This document shows positions 23,254 through 36,784 of a DNA stretch of 64,000 bases, piece after piece. The translations under genes and the position numbers were made by a program. The first letter of the stretch is position 1; each line of letters opens with the position of its first letter. Origin of the DNA: Solen grandis (taxonomy: Eukaryota; Mollusca; Bivalvia; Adapedonta; Solenidae); assembly GCA_021229015.1 (NCBI GenBank), contig CM037781.1, forward strand, positions 40,291,417 to 40,355,416, in the 5' to 3' direction. The notes under the pieces were generated by a model that had not been told where the DNA came from, did not search any database, and saw only the letters and a list, made by a program, of their open reading frames with translations.

Positions 23254-24764
23254 CAAATAAAAATCAAAAAGAATTGTAGCTGTTTCTATATATTTTTTGT
23301 TTTGTTGTTTTGTTTTGGATTTGACTTCCATGTCATGCTAAATTAAAATATATTTATAAATTTCTTTCATAAATACCATGTGTCAGATTGTATGCCGATT
23401 TGATGTCATACTGTCTCGACATATGGGTGAGTGTTATGGTAATTGATTCAGTTTATAGTTTATTGGTATGCGCAAACGATATAAATGAAGTATCTTGTCT
23501 GTAGTGAACATTGTGAATAAAACGTTACTCCTTTGATAATTTTATGAAAAAACAAGTCTTAGATCAAAATAGAAGAGACACAATCTTCTTTCTCTTAACA
23601 GAATACTGCCCTTCTGGCAAGAAGCGAACCCGATGTAAAAGTTTTTTTGTAATATGTAAGATATGCATTCAAATAGCTCTTCAAACTACGCACACTTAAC
23701 TTTACTTACTAGTTTGAAAGAAATAGTACATTTTTATTACTTTTACTGATAGAAGTTTTCATCTTGTCGATGAGCAGTTTTGTTACTATTTCTTTCTTCC
23801 ACTGTACAACAGAACACACGGGGTTCTCACTCACTTCTTATTGTGAGTCCCAGAATTCCACTTTTCGTGTTTTCGAGAAAAGGACTACTGTTTGCCTGAG
23901 CTGCCTTTACATAGAAAATCAATGTTGCATTAAGCATAAACCGGAACAGTAAAGGAGAAAGTGCGGCTTGTAATTTGGAACCGTTTTATTTATTTCATTA
24001 ATCAAATGGATCTTATAGCTGTGAGGGCCGAACGACATTATCATATATGCAATATTCGTATCTGATTAACCAAGGACATATTACATGTCAGAGGACCGCT
24101 GCATTTCACTGGTTTACGTCACGCAATTTCATTCATAGTATTTTCATTGATATTTTTCCCAATCTACGCAAACAGGTGCACGTATATCTTGCCCGCTAGA
24201 GGGCATTGCATTTGGATATCGGTATTGTCATTTTCGCAATCGGTTTCAATATGTTGCGTTGTAAACAAAAAAAAGGACTCCAACATTTTTTTGCAAATTT
24301 ATAACTAGGACTCTAAGGTTTTAGTTTTAAAGAGAATCCTGACATTTATTTTATTGAATTTTGAAGGGTTTGGTCATACTGTGTTCTTACAGAAATATGA
24401 TGTTTGCTATATTAAGAATGTATTTTTGAAAATTGTGAAAAGTGGAAGCCTCAAGGGAAAGAGTGGCTTCCCCCCTCCCCCAAATAAAACCAAATTATGT
24501 GATTTCGTAGTGAAAATTACTGCATGGTATATAATTCATGCGTTCAGAAGACTTTAAAATACACTAAATATAAAACATTGTAACAAAAGTAATGCTAATT
24601 AATTTGTAGCCTGTCGTAGGCTAACCATGGATTTAACTTATATTTGCTCATAGTAAATGCATTTTGCAGTCTTACTTTTATTTCGTGAGCATGTTTTACT
24701 GAAATCACAGCTTAATAATCCCTGTCCATCGGGCTACTAATATCTATCTATATTAATCTCCCTT
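23254..24764. other. No gene seen
   Basis: Two frames of 62-67 codons (23764-23952 and 24354-24557) are kept in both duplication copies. They lack recognisable domains or splice context, and their persistence is expected at this level of identity. Confidence 0.5.
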
Positions 24765-24922
24765 GGGAGTCTTTAACTCCGCTTTCACTGGCAGTCTACA
24801 TTATGCCACCACGCAATTATACAAAGGGGTTAATTTCTTGCCGAGGAAATTAGAAGTGTCCTTGGCAGGACTCGAACCCAGGACCCCTCGATTCCGTGTT
24901 CTACCACTGGACCACTGCTCCT
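24765..24922 (-). repeat. tRNA-derived SINE-B, minus strand
   Basis: On the minus strand, GCAGTGGTCCAGTGGTAGAA forms an A-box head, followed by GGTTCGAGTCCTGCC as B box. A non-tRNA body then contains TTTCCTCGGCAAGAAATTAA. It is a different head and body from SINE-A. The copy 2 counterpart is 60201-60360. Confidence 0.75.
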
Positions 24923-26200
24923 TTTTTTTATTTACTATATCCGCTCATGCGATAGAAGTGCTACTAAACCAGCTCTCCCTCCTCCTTGATTCCCATTTAT
25001 CTTCTCAATATCCCTATATCCAGTCAATTTGAACCAAAAGAAATTCGATATTGACTTCAACCTGGTAAGAAATTGATTTATTGTTGGATATGGTATTCTA
25101 AAATGTATTAGATTGTCAAATAGGAATTGAATGAATTGATATATTATTCAATTTGTCTGGATACATTTATATCACTGTTCAAACCTCCTTCTCCTGGAAC
25201 TATTCATATGCACTGTGAGTCAATAAAAAAACAACTGAACTTCGTATTTATAATTGTAAAAGGTTATAACATAAAATAAATAAATCCTTAGTACCATTTA
25301 CCCTCTGAATTCAGATCGCTTTCTCTCTCTCTCTTTCTCTCTGCATGTGTATTTTTCTCATTTCAATGATATATTTTCTCATTCAACATCTTAATGTACC
25401 TGTCTAATCACGCTGCTAGAAGACAACTCTGATAATAGTAATGATACTGATTGGGATTTGACTGCGTACAATTAAGTTTTAAACCAAGTTAATAAATAGA
25501 CTCCAATGGGAGAACAAATAAAAGATGTTAGTCTGTAACTTTTACCAGTATTATTTAAAAAGGTTATTTGGCATTATTTTTTTTTAAATTAAAAATCTAT
25601 TTACAATGCTCCTGATTATTTAACAACGTATATTTGCAGACTACTGGTTCTTGTACTATCTCCAACCTACAAATCTCTGCTACAGTGAGTTGAAAAATAG
25701 CTAAGGACAGCTAAATCACTATTGGAAGGATTATACGCCAGTTCTTTTCTCTTTCTAATTGAGGTTTCTCGATGCTTATAACATTTTACCGTGCTTATTA
25801 TATTAAGAAAATGATTATTACATTTTCAAAATGCTTATGGCCATCTTAATATTATTACTTGAAAAATACATTTTCAACAATCGAGTTTCCGTTTGCCATA
25901 TTTACGTTAAAATTTAAAGTCTGGAGTGAACTTTCGTATGTTACAAATGTGGAATCCATGTAGTAGTTTTCAATGGCCTTTTTATCGGAAGGTATTTACT
26001 TTGATCATTTTGAAAGAAAAAACATAGATATTTTAAAGTTAAACTTAGATAACAATTATTCAATTAAAACAACGACAGATTTGTCATAATGAAAACAAGG
26101 ATGTTACTGGCTGATATTCTACACGTCGTGTTGTATCTTCTATAAATGTAGGGATTTTTCTAAGGGCTATGGCTCTACGAACATATTCGTAAACCATTTA
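24923..26200. other. AT-rich stretch to gap; contains (CT)n near 25320
   Basis: No gene seen. A short CT microsatellite (25320-25342) is longer in copy 2 (60755-60782). Near 25985 lies the uninterrupted CCTTTTTATCGG site that in copy 2 is split by a 2.26-kb element. Confidence 0.6.
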
Positions 26201-26300
26201 NNNNNNNNNNNNNNNNNNNNNNNNNNNNNNNNNNNNNNNNNNNNNNNNNNNNNNNNNNNNNNNNNNNNNNNNNNNNNNNNNNNNNNNNNNNNNNNNNNNN
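26201..26300. other. Assembly gap, 100 N
   Basis: There are exactly 100 N, a conventional length for a gap of unknown size. Sequence to its left is still duplication copy 1 (matching copy 2 up to about 63930). Sequence to its right does not match the continuation of copy 2, so the gap coincides with a break in homology. Confidence 0.99.
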
Positions 26301-26790
26301 TTGTTTACTTACAATCTTTCTTTCTCTAACAGTTTAAAACACTAAGTAAGTAGGGTATATAAGGCTTTGCGTCCGCTTGTTTCATCACGGTGCAGACAAA
26401 TATCTTTAGGGTTAGGACTCATTGATACTCTTCTTGATAACGTTTATTTATTCTAGTAGTTTAAATTTATTTGTTTACTCCACATTTAAAGTTTTAATTA
26501 AAAAAGCTCTTAGATTAGAGTAATACATTGATATTTAATTACTTAAATACAGGTTTGGTTAATCATCTTGCAGAGGTTAGGGTATTATTTAGGGGGGTTA
26601 ATTTGGGAAAAAATTTTTAATTTTTTTTTTTTTTTTTATTTAATAAAAGTTATTACATTTTTTTGTATTATTACATGGTTTATTTATTTAATTTTAAAAA
26701 CTGCGGAGTCAAACAACTTCACTCGCATCCATTACCATGAGTAGCTCTCTTTTAAGATTAGATTACAATATCTCGGCGTAAACATATTTA
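26301..26790 (+). mobile_element. Possible LTR and primer-binding region, gap-truncated
   Basis: A TATATAAG box at 26356-26363 sits about 0.4 kb before AACATATTTATGGCGGCAGT. That stretch could be an LTR end followed by a primer-binding site (TGGCGGCAGTGATGGGAT, 26791-26808). A gag-like coding stretch follows. No matching 3' LTR was found, so this is an inference from position. Confidence 0.3.
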
Positions 26791-26877
26791 TGGCGGCAGT
26801 GATGGGATCTGTTAATAAGTCGCAGGTCCAGTTATACGAATAAAACTTTCATAACAAGGCAGCACAAGACACATGGA

Positions 26878-27560
26878 AATGGATGAGAGAAATGTAGTGA
26901 TAGCATTTCTGGACAAGCAGGATATCACAGCTAGGCCATTCAGCATTAGTTCTTGAACAATATCATTGCTCATGATAACGCAATTGAGGGAGACATATTT
27001 GAATTTGCACAACATCAGGATGACAGTAATAGGACCTCAGCTCAAATGAAAAAAAAAAACAACAACAAAAAACATGGATCAAGCCCTAGATCAGTTTCAG
27101 TTGATACCCTGCAAGACTTAACAGGAATATTGAGAGATGTAATTAAGGAGCTACATTCTTTAAGGAAGCAAGGAGGCAGTCAGGCAGAGAACAGCGGATC
27201 ACAGGTAGGGAATAGGAGTTGGCTGAATGAAACAAATCCAAATAGGAATCAAGCAGAAAGCAGATTTCGAGTATTGAAACTTCAAGATCCTATGCTACAA
27301 AGTTTAGCAGGAGGAACCAGGGAGTAGGAGAAACAACAGAAGAGTATGCATTTGAACTCAAGATATTGTACGATAAAGCAAATGGATATCGTGATAGGCA
27401 AACCCGGGATGAGGACCTTGTTAGGAGATTCTTAGTTGTACTGAGAAATAGAGATGCAAGGTTTGAAATTGAGTTTCATAAGGAACCAATTACGATTGAT
27501 GTAAATTTCACTGAAACCAGAAGCATTAACAGAAATGAGCAGCATAACAGGAGAGGTTAA
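26878..27560 (+). pseudogene. LTR-retrotransposon gag, capsid-like part
   Basis: Three overlapping frame pieces. The first opens near 26878 (MEMDERNVVIAFLDK) and stops at 26962. The next covers 26953-27327. The third has EEYAFELKILYDKANGYRD and DEDLVRRFL followed by EIEFHKEP, a pattern familiar from mollusc Ty3/Gypsy-type Gag capsid C-terminal regions. Frameshifts separate the pieces, so no intact Gag is made. The CCHC knuckle expected next lies 2.3 kb downstream at 29976, which suggests an internal insertion. The family call rests on pattern memory. Confidence 0.65.
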
Positions 27561-29858
27561 AGGAGGGTGTACATGTCTGTGGAAGAGAAATTAGACAGAA
27601 ACAGGACAAGAATAAACAGAGTATCAGAGAGCAAGTAACAGTATCAGAGAGCAAGTAACATACATTGAATGAAAAAATATGATAGTAATAGCAGCAACAT
27701 TAACACAAAATAACACAGAATGGACAAAAATAACACAGATGAGAATGTACAAAAGCAGGTCATGGAAATGATACTGAAAGGAATACACCAGGCTCATTTT
27801 AAACCATACCATTAAATATACCAATGTACCATTTTGACATAATTATCTTTATGATACATGTATGCTGGAATAACGAAGATATGTCTTTTGACATAATAAT
27901 CTTTGTTATACATGCATGCTGGAATAACGAAGATGTGTCTTTTTAAAGTTTGTGTTTTCATGTAGGTATTAATCGTCTATGATCGTCGCCATCTTTTTTT
28001 TACATTTACCTTTGTGTGACGTCATGAACACACTTCCGTTTGTCACCGTTCGCACTACACCACCCCCATCACCTTCTCGAACGAATCATTTAGTTTGCAA
28101 CAGAAAATAATACTTTTATAAAACTATGCATGCTCATATCCATGTATTGTATTACCGATTTTGCGTTCCGAATGTAATTACAACTTAAGAATGGTCAACT
28201 ACAACGATTTCATTTACGTTATTATCTATTAAATGATGACGCTATAAATGTATGGACTATACTGAAAGGTGTGACTGTAATGGTGGTGGGGGTCCAGTTA
28301 AGTCTTGGGCCAGTATTGTGACACCAATAACAGAGAAATAAAAGAACAAGCAACCACGGGGTGTCGCAGGGATGCACATGGTTTTTGCTGACAGAACGGA
28401 ATCAACTGATTGATTTATATGACTATGTGTGAACTATCTTTTACTCATATGATAATAGCCAATCACATAATGATGTGAAATAAAGGCGGTTCATCCCTTC
28501 ATTAGCACTTATATCTAATTACGGTACAACTTTGCGAAACATTGTTAGTAATGTTATAAAGAACAAAAGTAATGTCATAATTGATGCACGTTTGTAGGCT
28601 GGAGAATAATTTTGTTTAAACTTTAAATCATAAAACATATATAACAGGGACCTTGTATAAAATGTTATCATAGAAATATGTGTATAATTCAGATAATCTG
28701 TTGTAAAATTGTCCCAAATGAAAAATCAATTAAAGATTTTTTTGTAGTTTGCATTCCAAATAAAGATAGAATCAGGATAAAAAAGAGGGATAACTAGAGC
28801 TGTGCTGAAACTCCCAAAGTATAGATAAACGTCAAGTCGTAACAGTTGAAATAAATCACATTATGAAAATGTCAACTTCCATACACCTGAAAATGTATGA
28901 TTACCTTTGAATTTAACTCAATATGTCTAAACATATGGTATCACAAAAAAAAATCATATTCGGACAAAAATATGAAAATACATAACAAGAAATATCTTTA
29001 AAAACGATACTCGGCCGGGGTAACCAGCTTGATGGTTAGTGTCTGAATCGTTTAACATTTAATGGATTTTGTTTTTGGTTTAATAATTGTGAAATTCCTG
29101 TGTCAGTGCAGCTCTTTGAAATACCACGGATCCAAATAATTCGTACAATCTTGGTAGACACTTACAGCCTTAAAACATCTGCGCATTAGACTTCGTTTCG
29201 CGGGCTACATTTCGAAACCGAATGTTACGTTTTTGTTGAATATAGGATCTGTTAGGGTCGAACAATCAATTTCGAAATCTATGTGCTTCCTATATTTTAG
29301 CGTTCTACTCTTTAAGTTTACCTTAAAAAGGTGCAGTGTCTTATTTTTCGGATCAAATCGTTCGCAGGGGAAGAAAACTTCAACTTTTAAAACAAACAGA
29401 GATCTAAAGAACTCGTTTCCGCAACTCCTTTCTTTTCTTTTGACTAATTTTACAATGACCAATGGGAATTTAGCAAAGTATATAATAACCAATGAAAAGC
29501 CTCATTTTATTCCGCTTCATTACTGTGTGTCACAGGAAGTCAGGGTGAAAATAAACGGCCTAACGGCCGGAAAAACAAAACAGTTTAATTACCCACATAT
29601 AAATGAATTACTCTTTGACTTCTATATGAAAATAGGAAGGCAGTCGATAGTTACTTTAAAATTGTTGTCAACCTTTATTCACAATTAATTGTACTAATCA
29701 CCGAAGTGTGCAAATGGCGTCATAATTATATCTGGGAAATCTCGCGAGATAGCGAGATGTATACATTGGCTGTGCTCATGCTGAGGCACGTAACGCGTAT
29801 AAACTCGTCTTAAAATAGTTATTTCTTGATAATTAGGCGTGTGTTGATGAAATGAATT
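27561..29858. other. 2.3-kb interruption between gag parts, no gene seen
   Basis: It contains a 20-bp tandem duplication (AGTATCAGAGAGCAAGTAAC, near 27617-27658) and a 54-bp direct repeat at 27833-27943. A 151-codon frame at 29233-29688 has no recognisable motif, and the opposite strand is also open there. I could not define ends of an inserted element. Confidence 0.4.
27833..27943. repeat. Two tandem 54-bp repeats
   Basis: Each unit runs TTTGACATAATxATCTTT, then ATACATGxATGCTGGAATAA, then CGAAGATxTGTCTT. The units are adjacent with period 54 and differ at about five positions. Confidence 0.85.
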
Positions 29859-30086
29859 ATGCAAATCGATCTTTTTCAATTCAAAACAAGTTGTTATCAG
29901 CCGAGTGTATTACAAAAGCTGGAAGAAACATTGCAATACAAGAGTAAAGCTGCAAATAGAAGAGTAGATATAGAATGTTTTAACTGTCAAAAGATAGGAC
30001 ATTTTGCTCGTGACTGTCCTGTGAAAAGTAGGTTTTCATACTGGCAGAAGAAAGAAGAAAGGGATATAGATATGGTGGAAAATTAA
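29859..30086 (+). pseudogene. Gag nucleocapsid fragment with CCHC zinc knuckle
   Basis: The frame encodes CFNCQKIGHFARDCP at about 29976-30020, a perfect C-x2-C-x4-H-x4-C knuckle that binds RNA in retroelement Gag proteins. A basic stretch precedes it (KSKAANRRVD). It ends shortly after the knuckle. Together with 26878-27560 it appears to be the remains of one Gag. No protease, reverse transcriptase or integrase motif was recognised downstream. Confidence 0.75.
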
Positions 30087-30970
30087 CAATCACAGGATCA
30101 AGATTTAATTATCCAAGGACCATCTCTTTCGGCTAAAATGGGGTCCATTTAGAAAGAATTAATGGTCAAAATAAAAGAGGAAAAATATCAGAGGATAATA
30201 AAGTCTCAAACATATTGGGAGGAGATCTTGATTGTGGAGTCCATATCTAGGGAAGTATAGGAGTACAACTAACACATACCATGGATAAGAGAGCATCACA
30301 AATAATTGCTGGCATCGAGGATGACAATACTGCAGGATATGCTAGGCAAGGGAGAGATGCACGTGCATTGCTTAGCAACGTTGATGAATCAGTAGAAAGT
30401 GTAAACTATAAACCAAATTGTAGAGAGAAGGAAGAGGACAGACCAGACAAACACCAAAGAAGACGACCAAGGATCAGTGGTTATGGAGCCATCGTGGGTC
30501 CAGAGAGCACATGCGGATGGACTCCTCATAGGATGGGTTGAAGTAAAGCAAGGACCTAAAGGGTTGTTCAGACAATCTGGTGTATTATCTGATCGGAATG
30601 GTACCAGTATAACCCAGGATGCAATTTGGACTGTTCATGAAGATACACTGAGTTATGAAAGAAACATTCAAGATGACAAGGAGATGACCTCCCTGCAAAT
30701 GGATTACCACTGCAAGGCTGGTGAGAACCCAATGTATGATGACAGCATGACTAAGGAAATGGAAAGAAGTGGAATAAGCTGTAGTTATGTTGGTGGAGCA
30801 AGTCATCACAGTCCAGTTAACATTGTCTCCAGGATGGCAACAACTGTATTTGTCAAGAAACAAAACCACTGATACCAGGATCCGCTAGTGTCATAACGCC
30901 TGAACCTCATCAGTATGGTGATCTGAAGACTGATAACCTGATGTTTCAAGATGATGAAAAATGACAGCAA
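30087..30970 (+). other. Possible further retroelement remnant
   Basis: The composition is less AT-rich than the surroundings. Frames at 30281-30541 and 30477-30872 are open but overlap in different phases and show no aspartic protease signature. AACATCTCGGCACGTAACA near 30970 loosely resembles AATATCTCGGCGTAAACA near 26767, a possible pair of LTR ends. This is not convincing on its own. Confidence 0.3.
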
Positions 30971-33900
30971 CATCTCGGCACGTAACAATATGCTTGTTTT
31001 ATGAGAACCGTTTTGAGTACAATGAGTCTGCCTTTGACAGACATGTCTACTTATACCATATTTCTTCGTATCTTAATTGGTAACCCGATGAACATGGACA
31101 TCAATTATCTTCATTTAGTGGTCAAAAATAACTTTCTGTCGTTGTTCTTCTGTTAAGGGGGCAAAGGAATATCTGAAAGAAAAAAAAAGATAAAAAATTA
31201 CCTGTAGCTCGACCAGAAAAACAATCCTTTTTGTGAATTTTCGCCCAAAAGGCTTTCTAAAAAATATTGCATTTTAACCAAAAACAACATGGCGTTATAT
31301 GTCACTTTTTTCCCGTTCCGACTGTGTTGCAGGGGACGTGCGGCTGCTGGCATGAATGGCAAATTTGGCATTATCTGTATTAAAGTTTACAATTAAAATA
31401 ATATAATACGGAATAAAAAGTAAGCTAAGGTCAATAACGTTCGAACATCATTTTATTAATTTGAGTGTCTGAACAATGACAGATGTGGGCGTGGCCCCGT
31501 TCTTATTAATTGAAAAGACATTTGCTTTATGATAAAAAAGCAAGTATTCCACAATGCTTACATCACACTCGTAAATAAAATTAATTAGCTCCAAACATTA
31601 ATAAGCTAGTAACCCGATACAGTTACTTCCAAATCTCACTCGTAAATAAGCAGCACTTGATTAGCACCAACTACTGCTTTTACTAATAAAAAACATAGGT
31701 TAACACAGCATAGAAAATGTGGCAGTAGTTTTGCAGTTGTGTATAGCAAAATGAGATAGATATGCATTAAGGATAGCCCCAAAATCTATCTCTACGGCCC
31801 AAAGCGGCAGTAAGGCCACAAAGAGGTAGAATAGATGGCATTACATATACGACAAAGCTTAAAGCTAAATTAAACTACATACGAATCTCGGTATTTGAAG
31901 AGACGTCGGGACCGACGTTTAACTTCGAATTAAGCATCTGTTTGAATGATCTATTATGATCGAAAATAGTTAGGTTCGGATAAAGGGACGGCTTTGGCTA
32001 ACGTATGTTTGGATAACCGAGATCCGACTTAAAGCTATTTACTCTGTTTTAGTGGTGCATCCCATCTTTAATTTTATCTATAAAAAGTTTGTTGTCCACA
32101 TCTGTAAAAACATTGCAAAATAGAAAAAATTTATGTCTTCCATTGAAATAAAAATATTAATAAATTTGAATTTACATAGCTTCTGATCAAAGGGTTCTGA
32201 CCGGAAAGGCTCGTCATATATCAATATATATATATAATAATAAAATATAAGGTATACTACTTCAAATTGAAATTGATTCATAAAAGTCAATATACCAGTC
32301 ATGAAGGTACCTTTATATACTTTGCACTTGTCGCAAGCGTATACATTTACACAGAAAAACACTACTTTTCACCCATGCAAACGCAGAGCAAGCAAATATC
32401 CTGCATTTCGAGACTAACCCTATATTTTAAGAATATTGACACGAGTTCGTTCACCCGGTCTACCTTTGAAAACATTGGTTTCTGCGAAAGGACGAGGTAA
32501 ACCGATGCAATAATTCCATAGATCAAACTAATTACTCACATCGGCATGCATAATTTTCAACCGCATATAATTCAATAGACATCGCCAATTTCAACCGCTG
32601 GCCTACTTTCACTTCTATTATTTTGCGAATCTCATTACTATTAGGGTAACACTATAAATGTTTGTTTGTATAGGTAGAAACAGCCATTCAAACGTCTCTT
32701 TCTTTTGAAAGTCACCAGATTCGCAGAATGGCTGGATTGAAGTGAAAGCATCTGCATCGCACAAATTTGCGTATCTATTTAAAATACATGTTCGCATTTT
32801 TCCCTCTAAATTTTCCTTTATGACTATGCGGAAAAACAGTTTCAAAATTGTGTTTTCTTTATTATCACCCCGTCATGTTTTATTTTTATTTAAATACGAT
32901 TTGCACCATAGAAGTACATACTGAGTTGAAATGCATTAATAATTGAACGTACACCTAAACTAATATTAAATTAAATTACAATATTTATTCATTTTGTTTA
33001 TCACACTAGGTGTAGACGAAACATTTAGTTGCATTAATTCCTTTTAAGATTCGTCCAAATAAGTGATGTCTTATATTTTCTTGTGAATTCATTGCTAAGC
33101 TAGCATATTCAACGAGGTTACCATTTTGAAAGGATTCTAAATGAAGATTTAGAGGGAGGGAAGAAATTTTAACACGTCCCTGTGGATAGTGAACCTTTAT
33201 TTGAGTGGATGGGAAATATTGGAAAGAGAGCATATGTCAGAAATAGTTGAGCGATGGAGGCTTCTGTTTAGGCGAGATGGAATATTCTTATTTTTGCCAT
33301 ACGGGAGGTTTTTAACAGCTCTCTAACTGATAAAACAAGAAAATTAAACTAAAGTTATTTAAGACATGGGAAATTATTTGAGAAATACAAAACAAAACGA
33401 GAAATTGAATGGAAATATAGGACAGCTGAATCGTAAAGGGCCTGGGCAGAAATGTGGAAATTGTCAAAGGATTCTGATGTTGAAGTAACAGCGATCTGGA
33501 AACATCATTTATAATGTATACATTATACAACAACAAACTTCTCTCGACGATTCCTGGGTTTAATATTAAGTAATTTGTGTCTTGGAAGGTCTTAAAAAGC
33601 ATCAACCACACGGAAGTAACTTGTAAACCTTGGATCCGTAGATGATGTCCACTCAGCCTAAAAAGTAGCACATTATATTATGTATTCACTTCTTCATTAT
33701 TAGTTTAAATGATACATGAGAACCCTAATCTATATTTTTATGTGTAACAAACATTAATAGAAGTAATCAGTTAATAGAAATATTAGAATCTTAAGTTTTG
33801 AAAGTCCAAAATGTCACATTTTAGTTTGTTTTCTTTACGCTCATTTTGGCTTAAAAAAGGAAAAAAAAAGCAGTTGTAATTAAAAAAAAAAAAAACATGG

Positions 33901-36784
33901 TGAGGTATATACACGTTTCTTTTTTCAGGAAGCATTTATTTAAGTGGATTGAATTTGATAAAATAAAGGAAATTTGTTCTATAATATATTTTATTAAGAA
34001 AAATATATATTAAATTTCATTGCTTTTGGGTATTTTTGTATGCAATTTAATCCTGGCACAATGGAATTCACATTTAACTTATGGAATACATTATAAGTTA
34101 AAGCATCGTTTTAACATGTTCTTAAAGTATTTAGAAATTAATTCTTTTAAATTTTTAATGCCGTTTTTTTTCTCAACAAATTAGCAAACAGTGATGTTTC
34201 ATAAAAGCTTAATCTCCAGCATGGTGACCCCCGACTTTGTTTAATTCTTAAACATTTAGTTTTAGCTTAATTTTAGAAGAGAAAAAAAACTGTCCACTAG
34301 GAAAACAACAACAACAAACAAACGTCGAAACGCCTTTTATTTAGTTTAAACTTGTTCAATTTTACCTGGAAAAGGAAGCAATTTCATACATAACTTAAGC
34401 AATTCTTTTTCAACGTGTACTGGGTTTTGAGAGTATTTGCGCTTTGGAAAATCATCAGTAATCCTTCTTATTAGAAGACAAAAAAGACAAATTACCAACA
34501 CAGAACAGGTATACGTCAAGTCACAACAGTTAAGATTAGGTAAAAGTATGATAATGTCAACCTTAAAATGTTTGTTTTCCTCGGATTTCAACTTTTTATT
34601 TCCAATCTATCAGAATTTCGTAATCAAAAATTTAAAAGAACAAGATGATCGATCTATTTGATTCACAGACACAATTTAATAATAAAACTTTAAACATCGC
34701 ATAATGTGCTTCAAATCCAATATATATAAACTATATTTATTTCATGTTTGATAAATTTTTTTGACTTGATATTAAGAAGGCAATCGAAAGTTCATATCGG
34801 CATTTAACACACTTTTATAGGAAAGTAATTATGTTTATTAATTATCTTATTGAAACTTACAACAAAATATAACTTAAGGTGATATTAAGGTGATATTTCG
34901 ATTCGATAACATTCATACCATTTTTCTCTGAATTTTAAAAATCTACCATTTTCAATTTCTAAATTATGGAGAGCCATTCTTATACATGTATTTGCAAAAT
35001 GATAAATCTTCTTCTTTTTTTTTCAAAAATGTATGTTTTACACAAAAATCTTATCCTTGCGATACAATATGTTGATAGATTAGAAATATTTCTTATAGAT
35101 GCATTTCATTATTGTATGTACTGGTCTCTTTATATCAATCTTAACAATGGAAAATAAGTCACATCTTCATTAAATTCATATTTTTTCTTTATCCAAGATG
35201 ATAAAAAATAAAAAATACGATTGGCCCAGCATTGTTCATTATCATTTGAACATGAATCAATCTACATATGAATAATTAATGATTGCATATATTTCATATT
35301 TTCAATCCAAAACTTCATAGGCCTCCCCTTACAAATGACAGATAAAGGAAAACGAATGAATTCTCTACATATTACATTATTTGATGTCTGTTTTAGCACC
35401 AAGCAAATATTTCAAGAACCCTGAGTACATTTTTCCTGTCATGTACACCTTTATAATACGTTTCCCTACAACGTATATCTTCTTATATAGATATATAAAA
35501 TATAAATACAGGTGACACTGTGTTGCTCTTCGTAAAGTCTTATTTATATTGTTTAAGTGAAAGCAACAGACAACGATATGAAAACAGATAACTTGGAGTG
35601 ATGGTTAAATTCAGGAATGTGAAACACTCTACACAAATTCTTTTAACAATCTGTGTTCTTTATCTCGAAGTGGTCTCGTAGTCATTTGTTGTCTGAAACG
35701 TTGTGACACGCAAGATTATCTGCTTGTGGGAATATTTAAAAAAAGAAGAAAAACAAAACAACAACAAAATAAAAAAAAAAAAAAAAAAAAATGTAGTCTC
35801 TAAATCTTATGACTCGTATTCAGACCTATGCACTTTTTCATTAATTTGATCAAGTAATCATTAAAGAATGATTACAAGACAAAGTGATAAAAGAACTATT
35901 GGAAGATGTTCCGTATGTATTCAAAATGCTTGAAGTTTTCTTTTTCTCCCTTTACCAAAACTGCTTTTTTGTTCCGTCTCTGAAAAAAAAATCCAGTGCC
36001 TATGGATATCTACGCCATACATTAATTAACTGTAAGTATGTGTGTCTTCTATTTGTAGGATCTTCAATTCATTTTGATTAGAAGTGTATAGTTTATTTAT
36101 TAAAACGGTCACCATGGATATACAGACGAAGCATAAAAACGAGCAACAATAGCATTAAATGCCTTAGAAATGATAACATTAAGGCTACAAATAGAAAAGG
36201 AAATCACCTTTCATTAAAAACAAATATGTCGGTAAGTATAATTATTTGTATTTGTGGTTTTGGGTGTCGTGTTCTTAAAGTGCTACAAATTTTACACTCA
36301 CTGGGAATGAAATAAATTAAAAAAATAATACGACAATAAATGGAACCTTCTGGTACCATCTGAATTACCAATTATTTGATATAATGTGTTACTAATCCAT
36401 ACTGTTTTTGTTTGATTAGTTAATATATCGGACGTGCTGATGTAGGAGTAGGATAGATAGGATATCGAATATATTCATTTAAAGGCGTTTTCCCAACACA
36501 AACTATTACTGACTGACTCCTTATCATCCCCCTCTCAGTCTGTCTGTCTGTAAATGTTTTACTTTATAAATCATTGCTACAAACAAGGCGAATTTCCATT
36601 TTAATGAAATGTTTTTATGACACATCGTGTATAGTACAACCTCGGTATGAAATTTAATTCATAAATGAAATCTGATATTTCACCGTTAGCAGAGACTTTT
36701 TGCAGTTTTTACATACACATTAGTTGATTTAGACAAGCTTATTATTTTCTGTTGTCATATTATTGTCATATCTCTTTCATACAG
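30971..36784. other. AT-rich single-copy stretch, no gene seen
   Basis: Frames of 60-119 codons occur, the longest on the minus strand at 33312-33671, without recognised domains, good splice context or a second copy for comparison. Poly-A runs lie near 33876 and 35768. Confidence 0.45.

Larger units (their letters stand above)
1..26200. repeat. Large duplication, copy 1
   Basis: This block matches 38439-63930 in the same orientation from the first base of the window to the last base before the N gap. The offset falls from 38438 at the left end to 35438 at the right, so copy 1 carries a net 3.0 kb more over the shared part left of 25985. About 2.2 kb of that is the LINE at 9468-11628 and 0.5 kb is the segment at 2826-3352. 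Identity looks like 95 percent or more by eye, with many 1-20 bp indels. The left limit is unknown because the window starts inside it. It may be a tandem segmental duplication or the other haplotype. Confidence 0.95.

Noticed and set aside
24354..24557. 67-residue frame nearly identical in both copies
   Set aside because: No start context, domain or splice signals; the poly-C/T-rich middle looks like repeat sequence.
24880..24922. tRNA gene on the minus strand
   Set aside because: Same reasoning: the tRNA-like head is followed by a SINE body, and the acceptor-stem halves do not pair convincingly.
29233..29688. 151-residue open frame
   Set aside because: The opposite strand is open over much of the same stretch, composition is AT-driven and no motif is recognisable.
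33312..33671. 119-residue minus-strand frame
   Set aside because: Leucine- and isoleucine-rich as expected of AT-rich chance frames. No splice context and no recognised family.
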